Shown in pieces: positions 7,335 to 15,866 of a stretch of 38,637 bases of DNA (within the stretch, counting starts at the first letter, position 1; the number at the start of each line of letters is the position of its first letter). The position numbers were made by a program, and so were the translations under genes. The notes under the pieces are model-generated. The model had not been told where the DNA came from and did not search any database. It worked only from the letters and a program-made list of their open reading frames with translations. The stretch comes from Opitutaceae bacterium (GTDB taxonomy: Bacteria > Verrucomicrobiota > Verrucomicrobiia > Opitutales > Opitutaceae), in NCBI GenBank assembly GCA_027485815.1, contig JAIXQE010000068.1, positions 1 to 38,637 on the forward strand, given 5' to 3'.

Positions 7335-7354
7335 GGAGGGTCCTGAGACCCTCC
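7335..7354. terminator. Hairpin between convergent genes, possible bidirectional terminator
   Basis: A perfect 8-bp stem, GGAGGGTC / GACCCTCC, with loop CTGA lies in the 36-base gap between the convergent VPDSG-type gene and the Sco gene. No T-run follows on either strand, so termination efficiency is uncertain. Confidence 0.55.
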
Positions 7355-7365
7355 CGGGCGGCAGA

Positions 7366-8058
7366 TTACTGTTCTTCCGCCGTGGTGCCGAAGCCGGCGA
7401 AGTGCCGGAGCGACCGCGTGCGGGCCGTGCGCTCGAAGGTGTTGGCGATGTGGATGGGCTCCGAACCGGCGCCGATCCCGCCCCAACGGTCCCGGGAGTC
7501 ATTGCCGAAGATCAGCACCCCCGTGTGGCCGTTCTGGGCCAGGTCGTCCCCGCCCTCGGCATTGTTCTGCCGGATGGCGCGGAGGAGGTTCGTGGTGTCG
7601 GCCTTGGAGGCGGTGATGAAGTGCCAGTCGTCGATGTTGGCGACGCCGTTGCGGACGGCGTAGCGCAGCAGCGCGTCGGGCGTGTCCCGCTCCGGGTCGA
7701 TCGTGATGGAGAGCATCACGAACGGCTCCGTGCTGCGCTCCTTCAGGATCTTGTAGGCCTCGAACATGTGCTTCGTGGTGGTGGGGCAGATGCCCTCGCA
7801 GTGGGTGTAGATGAAGCCCATCATCACGCGGCGGTCGGCGACCAGGTCGGAGATGAACCGGAAGCGTTCATCGCGGTGGGAAACGACCTGGCAGTCCGGG
7901 ATCCGGCTGCTGACGCGGGCGGGGGCCGCGACGCCGGCCATCCGGGCGACGACGGCGCTCGCGCGGTAGCTCAGGTCGGTTGAGGCGGGCTGGGTCTCGG
8001 CGCAGGCGCGGCCGAAGAGCATTTCCCGGCGGGAGAGGAAGGCGGTGGCGGTGCTCAT
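7366..8058 (-). CDS. SCO1/SenC family copper chaperone
   Basis: The protein has 230 residues with a thioredoxin-like fold. The copper-binding CxxxC motif is seen in THCEGICPTT, and the third ligand is probably the histidine of GHTGVLIF. Sco proteins deliver copper to the CuA site of cytochrome oxidase or to other cuproenzymes and may act as thiol oxidoreductases in the periplasm. The start at 8058 begins MSTATAFLSRREMLFGRA, a weak Tat-like lead (SRREML) without an obvious hydrophobic core, so export is uncertain. It lies 11 bases downstream of the multicopper oxidase stop on the same strand and is surely co-transcribed; supplying copper to that oxidase is a reasonable inference. Confidence 0.85.
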   Translation of the reverse strand: MSTATAFLSRREMLFGRACAETQPASTDLSYRASAVVARMAGVAAPARVSSRIPDCQVVSHRDERFRFISDLVADRRVMMGFIYTHCEGICPTTTKHMFEAYKILKERSTEPFVMLSITIDPERDTPDALLRYAVRNGVANIDDWHFITASKADTTNLLRAIRQNNAEGGDDLAQNGHTGVLIFGNDSRDRWGGIGAGSEPIHIANTFERTARTRSLRHFAGFGTTAEEQ

Positions 8059-8069
8059 GGTGGGATTCC

Positions 8070-10034
8070 TCAGCTGAAGAGGGCGGGATGGGACTGGATG
8101 TAGGAGTGGGGGATGCCGACGATGGGCTCGGGAACCGAGAACCAGCGGTTGTTGAGGGTGGGGACCGCGACGGGGGCGGCGACGCGGCGACCATTCACGA
8201 TCGTCGTGCCCTGCCGGACGTTGCGGCAGATCTCCATGTTCTTCATCATCCGCATGTCCTCGTGGTTGTTGTTGTGGCAGTGGAAGACGAACGGCCCGTC
8301 GAAGGTGCGGAACTTCATCAGGAGCTCCGCGGTGGTGCCGCCCTCGAGCGAGATGTTGTCGCTCTTGTACTTCCAGGTCTCCTTCGGGACCACGCCGTTG
8401 TAGCGGATGACCTGGAAGGCCTCGACGTGGATGTGGATCGGGTGCCACCAGCCGCCGCTGCCGTTGCGCAGGACCCACTTCTCGGTGGCGCCACTGATGA
8501 TCGCGGCGTCGGGCCGGAAGGCGGAGTAGAACTCCGAGTTGACCTGCCAGGCGCCGTTCGACCGGTTGAAGTCGAAGTAGCGGGTGACGGTCGCTTCGGA
8601 CTCGAGGATGTTCTCGTGCGGCCGCAGCGGCGTGCCGGCGGCCACCGTGCACTCCTTGTAGCGGGTGTCCAAGGGCTTGTTCACCACGAACTTCATCACC
8701 CGCATCGGGGCGCGGCGATTGATGCCGTCGGGCTTCCGCCCCCCCGTCTGCTGCATGATATTCTCCAGGAAGATCTCCTGGCCGGCGAGGCGCGAGAAGT
8801 CGACGATGACGTCGGCGCGCTTGGCCGGGTTCATGTAGATCTCGGTCTGGTTGATCGCCTGCGGCAGCAGCCAGGTGTCATTGGCGAGCTGGAGGAAGGG
8901 CTGCCCGTTGCTGAGGCGTACGACCCAGTGGCGGGCGAGCGTGCAGGCCGAGAGGCGCAGGCGGTACTTGCGGGGTTCGACCTGGAGGACGGGCTGGGGC
9001 GCGCCGTTCACGCAGATGATGTCCCCGAGGTAGCCGTCGTGGTCGAAGTGATCCCAGAAGATCGTGCCGTCGGCATTCAGGCGCATGTCGCAGAGCGCCA
9101 GCGGCAGATCGTAGGGGCTCGCGATCGTGGCCCCGTTCGGGGACTTGATCAGCTGCTTGGTGACCGGATCGCGCAGATCGCAATCGGGCAGGACGCCGTC
9201 GCGCATCAGCTTCTCCTCCAGGTGATCCGTGTTGATGCAGAAGCCCAGGAGGCCGTGCTGCACGTTGTGGGCGGTCACGTCATTGCCGTGATCGTGGTAC
9301 CACATCGTGGAGGGCGACTCCGTGATCCAGTCGAGCTTCCCGTCCTTCTTGCGGGGGACAATGTTCGGATAGTAGTAATCGCGGCTCTTGCCGGGGAAGA
9401 CGTAGAAGCAGGGGTGGCCGTCGGAGTGCGACGGGGTGTGGGCCCCGTGGAGGTGGATCGAGGTCTCGACGTCACCCAGGTTGTTGGTGTTGCGGACCAC
9501 CATCGGCTCGCCGCTGCGGGAGCGGATGGTCGGCCCGAGGACAACGCCGTTGTAGCTGTACATCGGCGTCTGCACGCCCGGGAGGATCTGCACCCGGGTG
9601 GGCTGCATCACGTGGTGATGGCGCAGCTCCTTGAAGCGGGGGAGCGCGGCGTTGGCGTCGTTCTCGTTCTGGGTCAGGTTCCAGTTGTAGTTCGGATTCT
9701 CGCGATCCGCGGAGACCCAGTCGTTCTTGCCCGCGCGGGAGACGTGGTTGAGGGCGTACTCGGGGGCGATGCCGTGGTAGACGGGGTTCGCATCACCCGG
9801 CGGCTGGTTCGGGTTCGCCGGGGTGATGTTCGCCGGCACGGCTCGCGGCGAAAACGGCACCGGAATGGTGAACGGCGTGAACGCGAACGGCGTCGGCGGC
9901 GGAGCGCCGTAGGCGCGCGGCTTCAGGGTCAGGTAAGGAGCGACCCCGGCGGTGAGGATAGCCCCCATCCCGCCCTGCTTAATGAAGCCGCGGCGGGAAA
10001 GGTCCTTCTTGGTTTGGGAGGTTTGCTTGCGCAT
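8070..10034 (-). CDS. Tat-exported multicopper oxidase (CotA/bilirubin-oxidase-like)
   Basis: The protein has 654 residues. The N-terminus carries a twin-arginine signal (SRRGFIKQGG, residues 13-22). All four copper-ligand motifs are present: HLHG (194-197), WYHDHG (245-250), HPIHIHVEAF (near 528) and HCHNNNHEDMRM (near 585), the last giving the type 1 Cys, His and axial Met. Such enzymes oxidise phenols, metals or pigments while reducing oxygen to water. It is longer than typical laccases (about 500), with a long N-terminal part and internal loops as in CotA and phenoxazinone synthase types; substrate unknown. AGGGAGG lies 6 bases before the ATG. It is the first gene of an operon with the Sco chaperone. 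Confidence 0.92.
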   Translation of the reverse strand: MRKQTSQTKKDLSRRGFIKQGGMGAILTAGVAPYLTLKPRAYGAPPPTPFAFTPFTIPVPFSPRAVPANITPANPNQPPGDANPVYHGIAPEYALNHVSRAGKNDWVSADRENPNYNWNLTQNENDANAALPRFKELRHHHVMQPTRVQILPGVQTPMYSYNGVVLGPTIRSRSGEPMVVRNTNNLGDVETSIHLHGAHTPSHSDGHPCFYVFPGKSRDYYYPNIVPRKKDGKLDWITESPSTMWYHDHGNDVTAHNVQHGLLGFCINTDHLEEKLMRDGVLPDCDLRDPVTKQLIKSPNGATIASPYDLPLALCDMRLNADGTIFWDHFDHDGYLGDIICVNGAPQPVLQVEPRKYRLRLSACTLARHWVVRLSNGQPFLQLANDTWLLPQAINQTEIYMNPAKRADVIVDFSRLAGQEIFLENIMQQTGGRKPDGINRRAPMRVMKFVVNKPLDTRYKECTVAAGTPLRPHENILESEATVTRYFDFNRSNGAWQVNSEFYSAFRPDAAIISGATEKWVLRNGSGGWWHPIHIHVEAFQVIRYNGVVPKETWKYKSDNISLEGGTTAELLMKFRTFDGPFVFHCHNNNHEDMRMMKNMEICRNVRQGTTIVNGRRVAAPVAVPTLNNRWFSVPEPIVGIPHSYIQSHPALFS

Positions 10035-10537
10035 AGGTGGCCTCCCTAAAGCTAAGGCCGTGCCACAATTGCGATGGCTTTATAAGCCAATTAACAAGAA
10101 CAAGATAAAGAAGTATTAGAATCCAAATACGTAAATTCGACACAGTCTTGCGTCAGTTGCCGATTAACAAGTTTTTGCTACTCCCATTTGTATCAAACTT
10201 GCTAACTGCTGATGAATAATAAATTACGAAATCGGTCAAAGTGTCGGGTTTGGATACACCAAAAGTCGTCACCCAACGGTGAAGGGGGAATTGTCCGCCC
10301 CGCCGGTTCGCCTAAGTGCTGGAGATGAGGGGGATGGGCGGGAGCAGGCTGATCGACGGGTCGCACGGGCCGCCCCGGAATCCGCGTCCGGCGGGTTCGG
10401 GGACGGCAGGAGAGACGCATCCGGCCTAGGGTCTTGTTCCCAGTGGGGCGGTGCGATCCCGGGTCGCGGCCTCGCGTGAGGCCGGCTGGCACGGGCGGTT
10501 GACGCGGGGCCGCTCCGCGCTTCAGCCTCGGGGCCTG
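10035..10537. other. Divergent intergenic region, AT-rich in its left half
   Basis: No gene is supported. Bases 10065-10250 are strongly AT-rich and should hold the promoter of the multicopper oxidase (minus). Visible elements are a sigma-54-like site, a direct repeat ATTAACAAG (10090-10098 and 10163-10171), and an inverted repeat CAAGTTT / AAACTTG (10168-10174 and 10195-10201). The right half (10260-10537), leading to fabF, is GC-rich and I recognise nothing in it. Confidence 0.5.
10051..10065 (-). promoter_or_regulatory. Candidate sigma-54 (-24/-12) promoter element before multicopper oxidase
   Basis: On the minus strand TGGCAC-GGCCT-TAGC matches the sigma-54 consensus (TGGCAC-N5-TTGC) at all but one position. 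As at the peroxidase gene, the GC pair is only about 16 bases from the ATG. A start 12 bases downstream would cut off the Shine-Dalgarno sequence, which argues against it. Confidence 0.35.
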
Positions 10538-11860
10538 ATGTCCTCCCTGCCTGCCCCTTCCCGCCGCGTGGTGATCACTGGTCTCGGTGCGGTCACGCCC
10601 TGCGGCACGACCGCGGCGGAAACGTGGGCGGCGCTGGTGGCCGGGTGCAGCGGGATCGGGCCGATCACCCGCTTTGACGCCGCCGGCTGCACGGCGCGGA
10701 TCGCCGGAGAGGTGCGGGAGTATGATCCCTGCCGGCCCTTGGCGGCGCCGTTGCGCCCCCGCGGCGCGGCCGGCGAGGCCGTCCTGCAGGCGCTCACGCC
10801 CAAGGACGTGAAGAAATTCGGCCGCTTCACCCACCTCGGGGTGGGGGCGGCGGTCGAGGCCTATGCCGATTCCGGACTCGATGCCCACCGGGCGTCCCTC
10901 GCCCCCGAGCGCTTCGGCGTGAACCTGGGGGTTGGCCTCGGCGGGTTGCCGGAGATGGAGGCGATGCACGACGTCTGGAAGGCCGGTGGCTTCCGCAAGA
11001 TCTCCCCCTTCTTCATCATCCAGATCGCCCCGAACCTCCTGGCCGGGCAGGTCAGCCTCCTGCTCGACTGCCGCGGGCCCAACATGAGCGTGGCCTCCGC
11101 CTGCGCCACCAGCGGCCACGCCCTCGGGGAGGCGGCCGCGGCCATCGCCCGAGGCGACGCCGACGTGATGCTCGCCGGCGGCGCCGAGTCCACGGTCACG
11201 CCCCTCGCGGTGGGCGCTTTCGCGCAGATGCGGGCCCTTTCCACGCGCAACGATGATCCCACTCGCGCCTCGCGGCCGTACGACCGGGATCGGGATGGCT
11301 TCGTGCTGGCGGAGGGCGCGGTGGTCTGCGTCCTAGAGGAACGGGAGCAGGCGCTGCGGCGTGGCGCCCGGATCTACGCGGAACTGCGCGGCTACGGCGC
11401 CACGGCGGACGCCTACCATCTCTCCTCGCTGGCGCCGGGGGCCGAAGGCTCGGCCCGGGCCATGCGCGCGGCGCTCCAACGCTCCGGCCTGGCTCCCGGG
11501 GACATCGATTACGTCTCCGCCCACGCCACTTCCACCCCGGGCGGCGACGGCGAGGAGGCGACGGCCATTGCGGAAGTCTTTGGCGCGCACCGGGACTCGC
11601 TCCACGTGAGCGGGGTCAAGTCGATGACCGGCCACCTTCTGGGCGGCGCTGGCGCGATGGGGGTGTTCGCGGCCACGCTGGCCGTGCAGCACGGGATCAT
11701 TCCCCCCACCTTGAACCTCGATCAGGTCGACCCGGTCTGCGCGGCGCTGGGCCTCAATTACACGCCGCGCGAGGCGGTGCGGAAGCCGGTACGGGCGGCC
11801 TTGGCGAACAGCTTCGGCTTTGGCGGCACCAACGCCTCCCTCATCGTCGCCCGGCCGTAA
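10538..11860 (+). CDS. fabF: 3-oxoacyl-[acyl-carrier-protein] synthase II
   Basis: The protein has 440 residues. It catalyses the condensation of malonyl-ACP with a growing acyl-ACP in fatty acid elongation. The catalytic residues are C189 (in SACATSGHA), H329 (SAHATST), K361 and H366 (KSMTGH). Their spacing (140, 32 and 5) equals that of E. coli FabF (C163, H303, K335, H340). The start at 10538 gives the typical RRVVITGLGAVTP N-terminus; the open frame extends 29 codons upstream with unlikely sequence. Residues near 55-95 look longer than in E. coli FabF. No acpP, fabG or fabD lies beside it, so it may be either housekeeping or a specialised paralogue. It converges on the SNF2 gene with a 10-base gap. 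Confidence 0.88.
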   Translation: MSSLPAPSRRVVITGLGAVTPCGTTAAETWAALVAGCSGIGPITRFDAAGCTARIAGEVREYDPCRPLAAPLRPRGAAGEAVLQALTPKDVKKFGRFTHLGVGAAVEAYADSGLDAHRASLAPERFGVNLGVGLGGLPEMEAMHDVWKAGGFRKISPFFIIQIAPNLLAGQVSLLLDCRGPNMSVASACATSGHALGEAAAAIARGDADVMLAGGAESTVTPLAVGAFAQMRALSTRNDDPTRASRPYDRDRDGFVLAEGAVVCVLEEREQALRRGARIYAELRGYGATADAYHLSSLAPGAEGSARAMRAALQRSGLAPGDIDYVSAHATSTPGGDGEEATAIAEVFGAHRDSLHVSGVKSMTGHLLGGAGAMGVFAATLAVQHGIIPPTLNLDQVDPVCAALGLNYTPREAVRKPVRAALANSFGFGGTNASLIVARP

Positions 11861-11870
11861 CCCGGCGCGG

Positions 11871-14555
11871 TCAGTCGATCGTGTAGGGCTCCTGCGGCTC
11901 CTCGGCTTCGGCGGGAGTGGTGAGCGTGACGAGGCTGCGCAGGGAGGTGAAGTGCTGGCTGAGGTCGAAATCGCCTCCGAGCCCGCCGATCAGCCGGTCG
12001 AAGAGGTCGCGCTTGGAGGCCTTCAGGGCCTGGATGCGTTCCTCAATGGTGCCGGCGGTGATCATCCGGTAGACGAACACCGTGTTGGTCTGGCCGATCC
12101 GGTGGACGCGGTCGACGGCCTGGGCCTCGACGGCGGGGTTCCACCACGGATCCAGGAGGAACACGTAATCCGCGGCGTGGAGGGTGATGCCGGTGCCGGC
12201 GGCCTTCAGGGAGACGAGCATCACGGCGGCGCCGGGGGCGGTCTGGAAGGACTGCACCGGCTTCTGGCGGTCGAGGGTCATCCCGGTCAGCTCGTACCGG
12301 GCGAGGTCCGGGAATTGCGCCGCAAGGGCCTCGCGCACGCGGTCCAGCAGCATCACGAACTGGGAGAAGATGACGGCCTTGTGGCCGCTGCCGATGACCT
12401 CGGTGAGCTTCTCCAGGAGCAGGGTGATCTTGCCCGAGTCGCTGAGGGGCGACTTGCGCCAGGGCAGCATGTCCGGATCGCAGCAGGTCTGCCGGAGCCG
12501 GGTGAGGAGGGCGAGGAAGCCGAACGCCTTCTCGCGCATCGCGGCGCCGACGTCGTCGCCGAGGCGGTCGAGGCCCTCGCTGCAGATTCGGGCGTACTCG
12601 GCGCGTTGGACGTCGGTGAGGGGGCACAGCAGCTCCATCTCGACCTTGGGCGGGAGCTCCTGGGCGACCTCGCGCTTGGTGCGGCGGAGGATGAAGGGGG
12701 CGAGCTGCGTCCGGAGGCGGGCGAGGGTGGCCTCGCGGTCGCCGGCGAGGGCGGCCTCGAAGGCGGAGCGGGAGCCGAGCAGGCCGGGGAGCAGGAAGCG
12801 GAAGATGCTCCAGAGGTCCAGCTGGCGGTTCTCGAGCGGCGTGCCGGTGAGGACAATCCGGTGGTCGGCCCGGAGCGCGAAGCAGGTCCGGGTGACCTTG
12901 GCGTCGGGGTTCTTGATGAATTGGCCTTCGTCGAGGACGGCGTAGCCGAAATCGATCCCGTCGAGGTGGGTCCGGTGCTTGCGGAGCTGGGTGTAGCTGG
13001 CGATCCAGAGCACCGCGCCGGGATGCTGCTGGAAGGTATGGCCGGCCTTGAGCACCTCGCAGGAGAGCCCGGGGAAGAAACGGGCCATCTCCTCGCGCCA
13101 AACGGGGACGACGCTGGCCGGGCAAACGATGAGGGAGGCCTTGCCGGGGACGGGCCGGGCGGAGAGGAGGGCGAGGATCTGCAGCGTCTTGCCGAGGCCC
13201 ATCTCGTCGGCCAGGAGGCCGTGGCAGCCGACGTGGCCGAGGTGGAGCATCCATTCGACGCCGCGGCGCTGGTAGGGCCGGAGCAGGGACGCCAGCTCCG
13301 GGGGCGCGGCAGGCGGGCCGAGGACCCGCTCCCGCCACGCGGCGATCTCCGGAGAGAGGGAGAGTTTCAGCCGGTCATCGTTGAACAGCGAGAAGATCAG
13401 GTAGGGCGAGAGGGGGGCGTGATCGTCGTCGCCTGCCGCTTCGCCCAAGCTCCGCTGCCAGGTGGCGAAGGTGGCCCATTTCTCCGCCGGGACGGCGACG
13501 ATCCCGAGGTTGGGCAAGATCACCGGCTGGCCCTCCTTGCGCAGGAGCGCGGCCACCTCGGCGTCGGTTAACATCCGCTCGCCGGCCCGGAAGATCCAGC
13601 GCAGGTTGAGTCCGACGCCGTCGCCATTCGAACCGCCCGCCCGGGGCACCGCCTCCGCCACCGCCTCGATCTCGACGGTCCGGGTGCCCTTGAGCAGGTT
13701 GGCGGCCTTGTCGTCGAGTTCCACCGCGAAGAGCCGCTTCCATGCGGGCACGACGGTGCGGAGGAAGTTGGGGATCTCGATCAGGGACTCCAGCAGGTAG
13801 AGCCCCGTGTCCTGCTGGTAATGGAAGTGGGCCTTGCGGGCGTACGCGGCGAGACCGATGAGCTTCGCGCGCTCGGCGGAGGTGGGGTGGGGGTGGCCGG
13901 CCGCCTGGGCCTCGGGCCCGAGCGCGGGAAGGCGTTTCCCGCCGTTCCCCTCGTTCCAGACGGCCTGGAAGGTCAGGCCGGCGCTCTTGGTCTTGAAGAC
14001 CAGCACCAGCGTGCGGCTCGGGGCGCCCGCGGCCGGGGGCGCCGCGGCCGGGGGGGCGGCGGGAGCGGGGCGCGCGACCGGACCGGTGGCTCCGGGCGCC
14101 GGCGGGGTTCGCGGCGCCGCGCGAAACGGCGGCCGGGAATCGACCGGCAGCGGGGAAATCTCATCCGCCACCAGCTCCTCGATCTCGTGCAGTCCGGCGA
14201 CGGCCAGCGCCTGGGCGACCTCCGGGTCGGTGGAGGACGAACGCACGCTGATGCCCTGTTCGGTCCACTCGATCACCGCGTACTCATCGCGCTTCTCCAC
14301 CCGCCGGTGGACGATGGCGTCATGGTCCGTCAGCTCCAGTTCGCGGACCTGCCCCTCGACGTAGATCTGCCGCCCGCGCTCCAGCTGGTCGGCGGTGAAC
14401 GCCGGCGCCCAATCCCCCTCGAGCTTGCCGAACCAGAACTCCAGGGACCCTGGGGTATAGACGCGCTTGGGACCGTGCGACTGCATCGATCGAAACGGCG
14501 ACCGTGAGGGAGCGGGCGCCTGGGGTGCAATCCTGAAGTTGGTGCGCGTCGGCAA
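11871..14555 (-). CDS. SNF2-family DNA helicase/translocase
   Basis: The protein has 894 residues and is a superfamily 2 ATPase of the Snf2/RapA-like bacterial type. Motif I (ADEMGLGKTLQ) is near residue 455, motif II is DEGQ near 542, motif III LTGTPLENR follows, and the C-terminal helicase lobe ends with SLKAAGTGITLHAADYV and the VDRVHRIGQ motif near 818. The N-terminal 400 residues have no recognised domain and include a Pro/Ala-rich linker near residues 145-180. These proteins translocate on duplex DNA and remodel protein-DNA complexes; the bacterial role is unclear. The start at 14555 lies 9 bases after the waaA stop; M24 (14486) is an alternative. It is the last gene of the exosortase-waaA operon. 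Confidence 0.9.
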   Translation of the reverse strand: MPTRTNFRIAPQAPAPSRSPFRSMQSHGPKRVYTPGSLEFWFGKLEGDWAPAFTADQLERGRQIYVEGQVRELELTDHDAIVHRRVEKRDEYAVIEWTEQGISVRSSSTDPEVAQALAVAGLHEIEELVADEISPLPVDSRPPFRAAPRTPPAPGATGPVARPAPAAPPAAAPPAAGAPSRTLVLVFKTKSAGLTFQAVWNEGNGGKRLPALGPEAQAAGHPHPTSAERAKLIGLAAYARKAHFHYQQDTGLYLLESLIEIPNFLRTVVPAWKRLFAVELDDKAANLLKGTRTVEIEAVAEAVPRAGGSNGDGVGLNLRWIFRAGERMLTDAEVAALLRKEGQPVILPNLGIVAVPAEKWATFATWQRSLGEAAGDDDHAPLSPYLIFSLFNDDRLKLSLSPEIAAWRERVLGPPAAPPELASLLRPYQRRGVEWMLHLGHVGCHGLLADEMGLGKTLQILALLSARPVPGKASLIVCPASVVPVWREEMARFFPGLSCEVLKAGHTFQQHPGAVLWIASYTQLRKHRTHLDGIDFGYAVLDEGQFIKNPDAKVTRTCFALRADHRIVLTGTPLENRQLDLWSIFRFLLPGLLGSRSAFEAALAGDREATLARLRTQLAPFILRRTKREVAQELPPKVEMELLCPLTDVQRAEYARICSEGLDRLGDDVGAAMREKAFGFLALLTRLRQTCCDPDMLPWRKSPLSDSGKITLLLEKLTEVIGSGHKAVIFSQFVMLLDRVREALAAQFPDLARYELTGMTLDRQKPVQSFQTAPGAAVMLVSLKAAGTGITLHAADYVFLLDPWWNPAVEAQAVDRVHRIGQTNTVFVYRMITAGTIEERIQALKASKRDLFDRLIGGLGGDFDLSQHFTSLRSLVTLTTPAEAEEPQEPYTID

Positions 14556-14564
14556 CGCCCGCGT

Positions 14565-15866
14565 TCAGGCGCCCGGGGGCGGCGCGAGGAACGGCTGCAG
14601 GGCGGCCAAGGTGCGGTCGGCCGCGCCGCGGTTGCGCGCGTGCCACGTTTCGGCCTCGCGGCCGCGGCTGGCGCGGGCGGCGGGATCGGCCAGCAGCCGG
14701 GTCGCGGCCGCGACGAGCGCGGCGGGAGTGGCGACCGTCTCCGCTGCCCCGCCGGCCAGCAGTTCCCCCGCCACGGTGCGGAAGTTGCTCATTCCCGGCC
14801 CGAACAGGAGTGGTTTGCCCAAGGCCGCGGCCTCCACCGGGCTCTGTCCCTCGGTGTGCGGGGCGAGGCTCTTGCCGACGAACACGACGTCCGCGAGGTG
14901 CGTGAGCAGCGCGAGCTCGCCCGTGGTGTCGGCGACCGCCACGTCCACCGGCGCCATCGCCGCGCCGGAGGTGCGAAAGTGGCTGCGGACCCCGGCGGCA
15001 GCCAGGGTCTGGCGCACCTCCGCCCGTCGTTCGGCGTGGCGGGGTACCAGCAGCAGCTGGGCGGCGAGGCCTTGGGCGCGGGCGTGGCGCCAGGCCTCGA
15101 CCAACGCCGCCTCTTCCCCGGGCCACGTCGAAGCCCCGAGCAGCAGCGGCCCGGCCTCCAGCCCCAGTTCCTGGCGCAACCGCTCCCGTTCCCCGGGCGG
15201 GCACGCCCGCGGGGTGACGTCGAGCTTGAGGTTGCCGGTGATGCTGACCCGGTCCGCCGCGACCCCGAGGCGGCCGAGCCGCGCGGCGTCCTGGGCCGAG
15301 GCGGCGAGGAAGCGGGTGCGGCGCCCGAGCACCAGCGGCGCCAGCCCGGGCACCCGGCTGAGGCGGCGGAAGGACCGGTCGCTCAGGCGGGCGTTGACGC
15401 AGACCACAGGCACCTCCCGGCGCTCGGCCTGATACACGTGTTCCGGCCAACGTTCGCCCTCGGCCAGCACCACCAGTTGGGGACGCAGCGCGCGCCACGC
15501 GGCCGCCGAGCAGGGCCACGCATCGAGGGGAAAGTAGGCGAGGGTGGCGGCGAGGTTGCCATAGCGCTCGGTCGCGAGCCGCCGACCGGTGCTGGTGGTC
15601 GTCGTGAGCACGATTTCCGCGCCCGCCGCGTGCAACCCCCGCAGCACCGGGCCGAGGGCGAGCAGTTCGCCGACGCTCACCGCCTGGACCCAGACGCGGG
15701 TCCGGCCGGGACTCGGCGGGGGGAGGGGAGGGAGCCAGCCGAGGCGTTGCGAGAACCCGGGCCCGTAGCCGCCCCGGCGGATCATCCGCAGCCCGTAGCG
15801 CGGGGCGAGGGCGACCAGCGCCGGCGTGAACAGGGCCCGGTAGAGCCAGAGCAGCGGCGGGGTCAC
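14565..15866 (-). CDS. waaA: 3-deoxy-D-manno-octulosonic acid transferase
   Basis: The protein has 433 residues and adds Kdo from CMP-Kdo to lipid A precursor at the inner face of the cytoplasmic membrane, a committed step in LPS assembly. Features of the family are an N-terminal hydrophobic segment (LLWLYRALFTPALVALAPRY), the SVGE motif (residues about 64-67), an Asn-Ala-Arg-Leu-Ser-Asp motif (NARLSDRSF), TGNLKLD, and in the C-terminal GT-B lobe FVGKSLAPHTEGQSPVEAA. It starts with GTG overlapping the exosortase stop codon (GTGA, 15863-15866), so translation is probably coupled. It implies a Kdo-containing lipopolysaccharide. Confidence 0.92.
   Translation of the reverse strand: MTPPLLWLYRALFTPALVALAPRYGLRMIRRGGYGPGFSQRLGWLPPLPPPSPGRTRVWVQAVSVGELLALGPVLRGLHAAGAEIVLTTTTSTGRRLATERYGNLAATLAYFPLDAWPCSAAAWRALRPQLVVLAEGERWPEHVYQAERREVPVVCVNARLSDRSFRRLSRVPGLAPLVLGRRTRFLAASAQDAARLGRLGVAADRVSITGNLKLDVTPRACPPGERERLRQELGLEAGPLLLGASTWPGEEAALVEAWRHARAQGLAAQLLLVPRHAERRAEVRQTLAAAGVRSHFRTSGAAMAPVDVAVADTTGELALLTHLADVVFVGKSLAPHTEGQSPVEAAALGKPLLFGPGMSNFRTVAGELLAGGAAETVATPAALVAAATRLLADPAARASRGREAETWHARNRGAADRTLAALQPFLAPPPGA

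Noticed and set aside
8059-8652. Upstream extension of the Sco reading frame (to 428 codons)
   Set aside because: It overlaps the multicopper oxidase in another frame and is low-complexity; the Sco domain is complete from 8058.
7980-10049. A 689-codon plus-strand frame opposite the multicopper oxidase
   Set aside because: Low-complexity Val/Gly/Asp/Arg antisense translation; the minus strand has all copper motifs.
10485-10500. TGGCAC near the fabF start as a sigma-54 promoter
   Set aside because: The downstream TTG is shifted by one base and the GC pair is not at the required spacing.
11871-14555. A SWIM-type zinc finger in the N-terminus of the SNF2 protein
   Set aside because: The N-terminal region lacks the required Cys and His residues.
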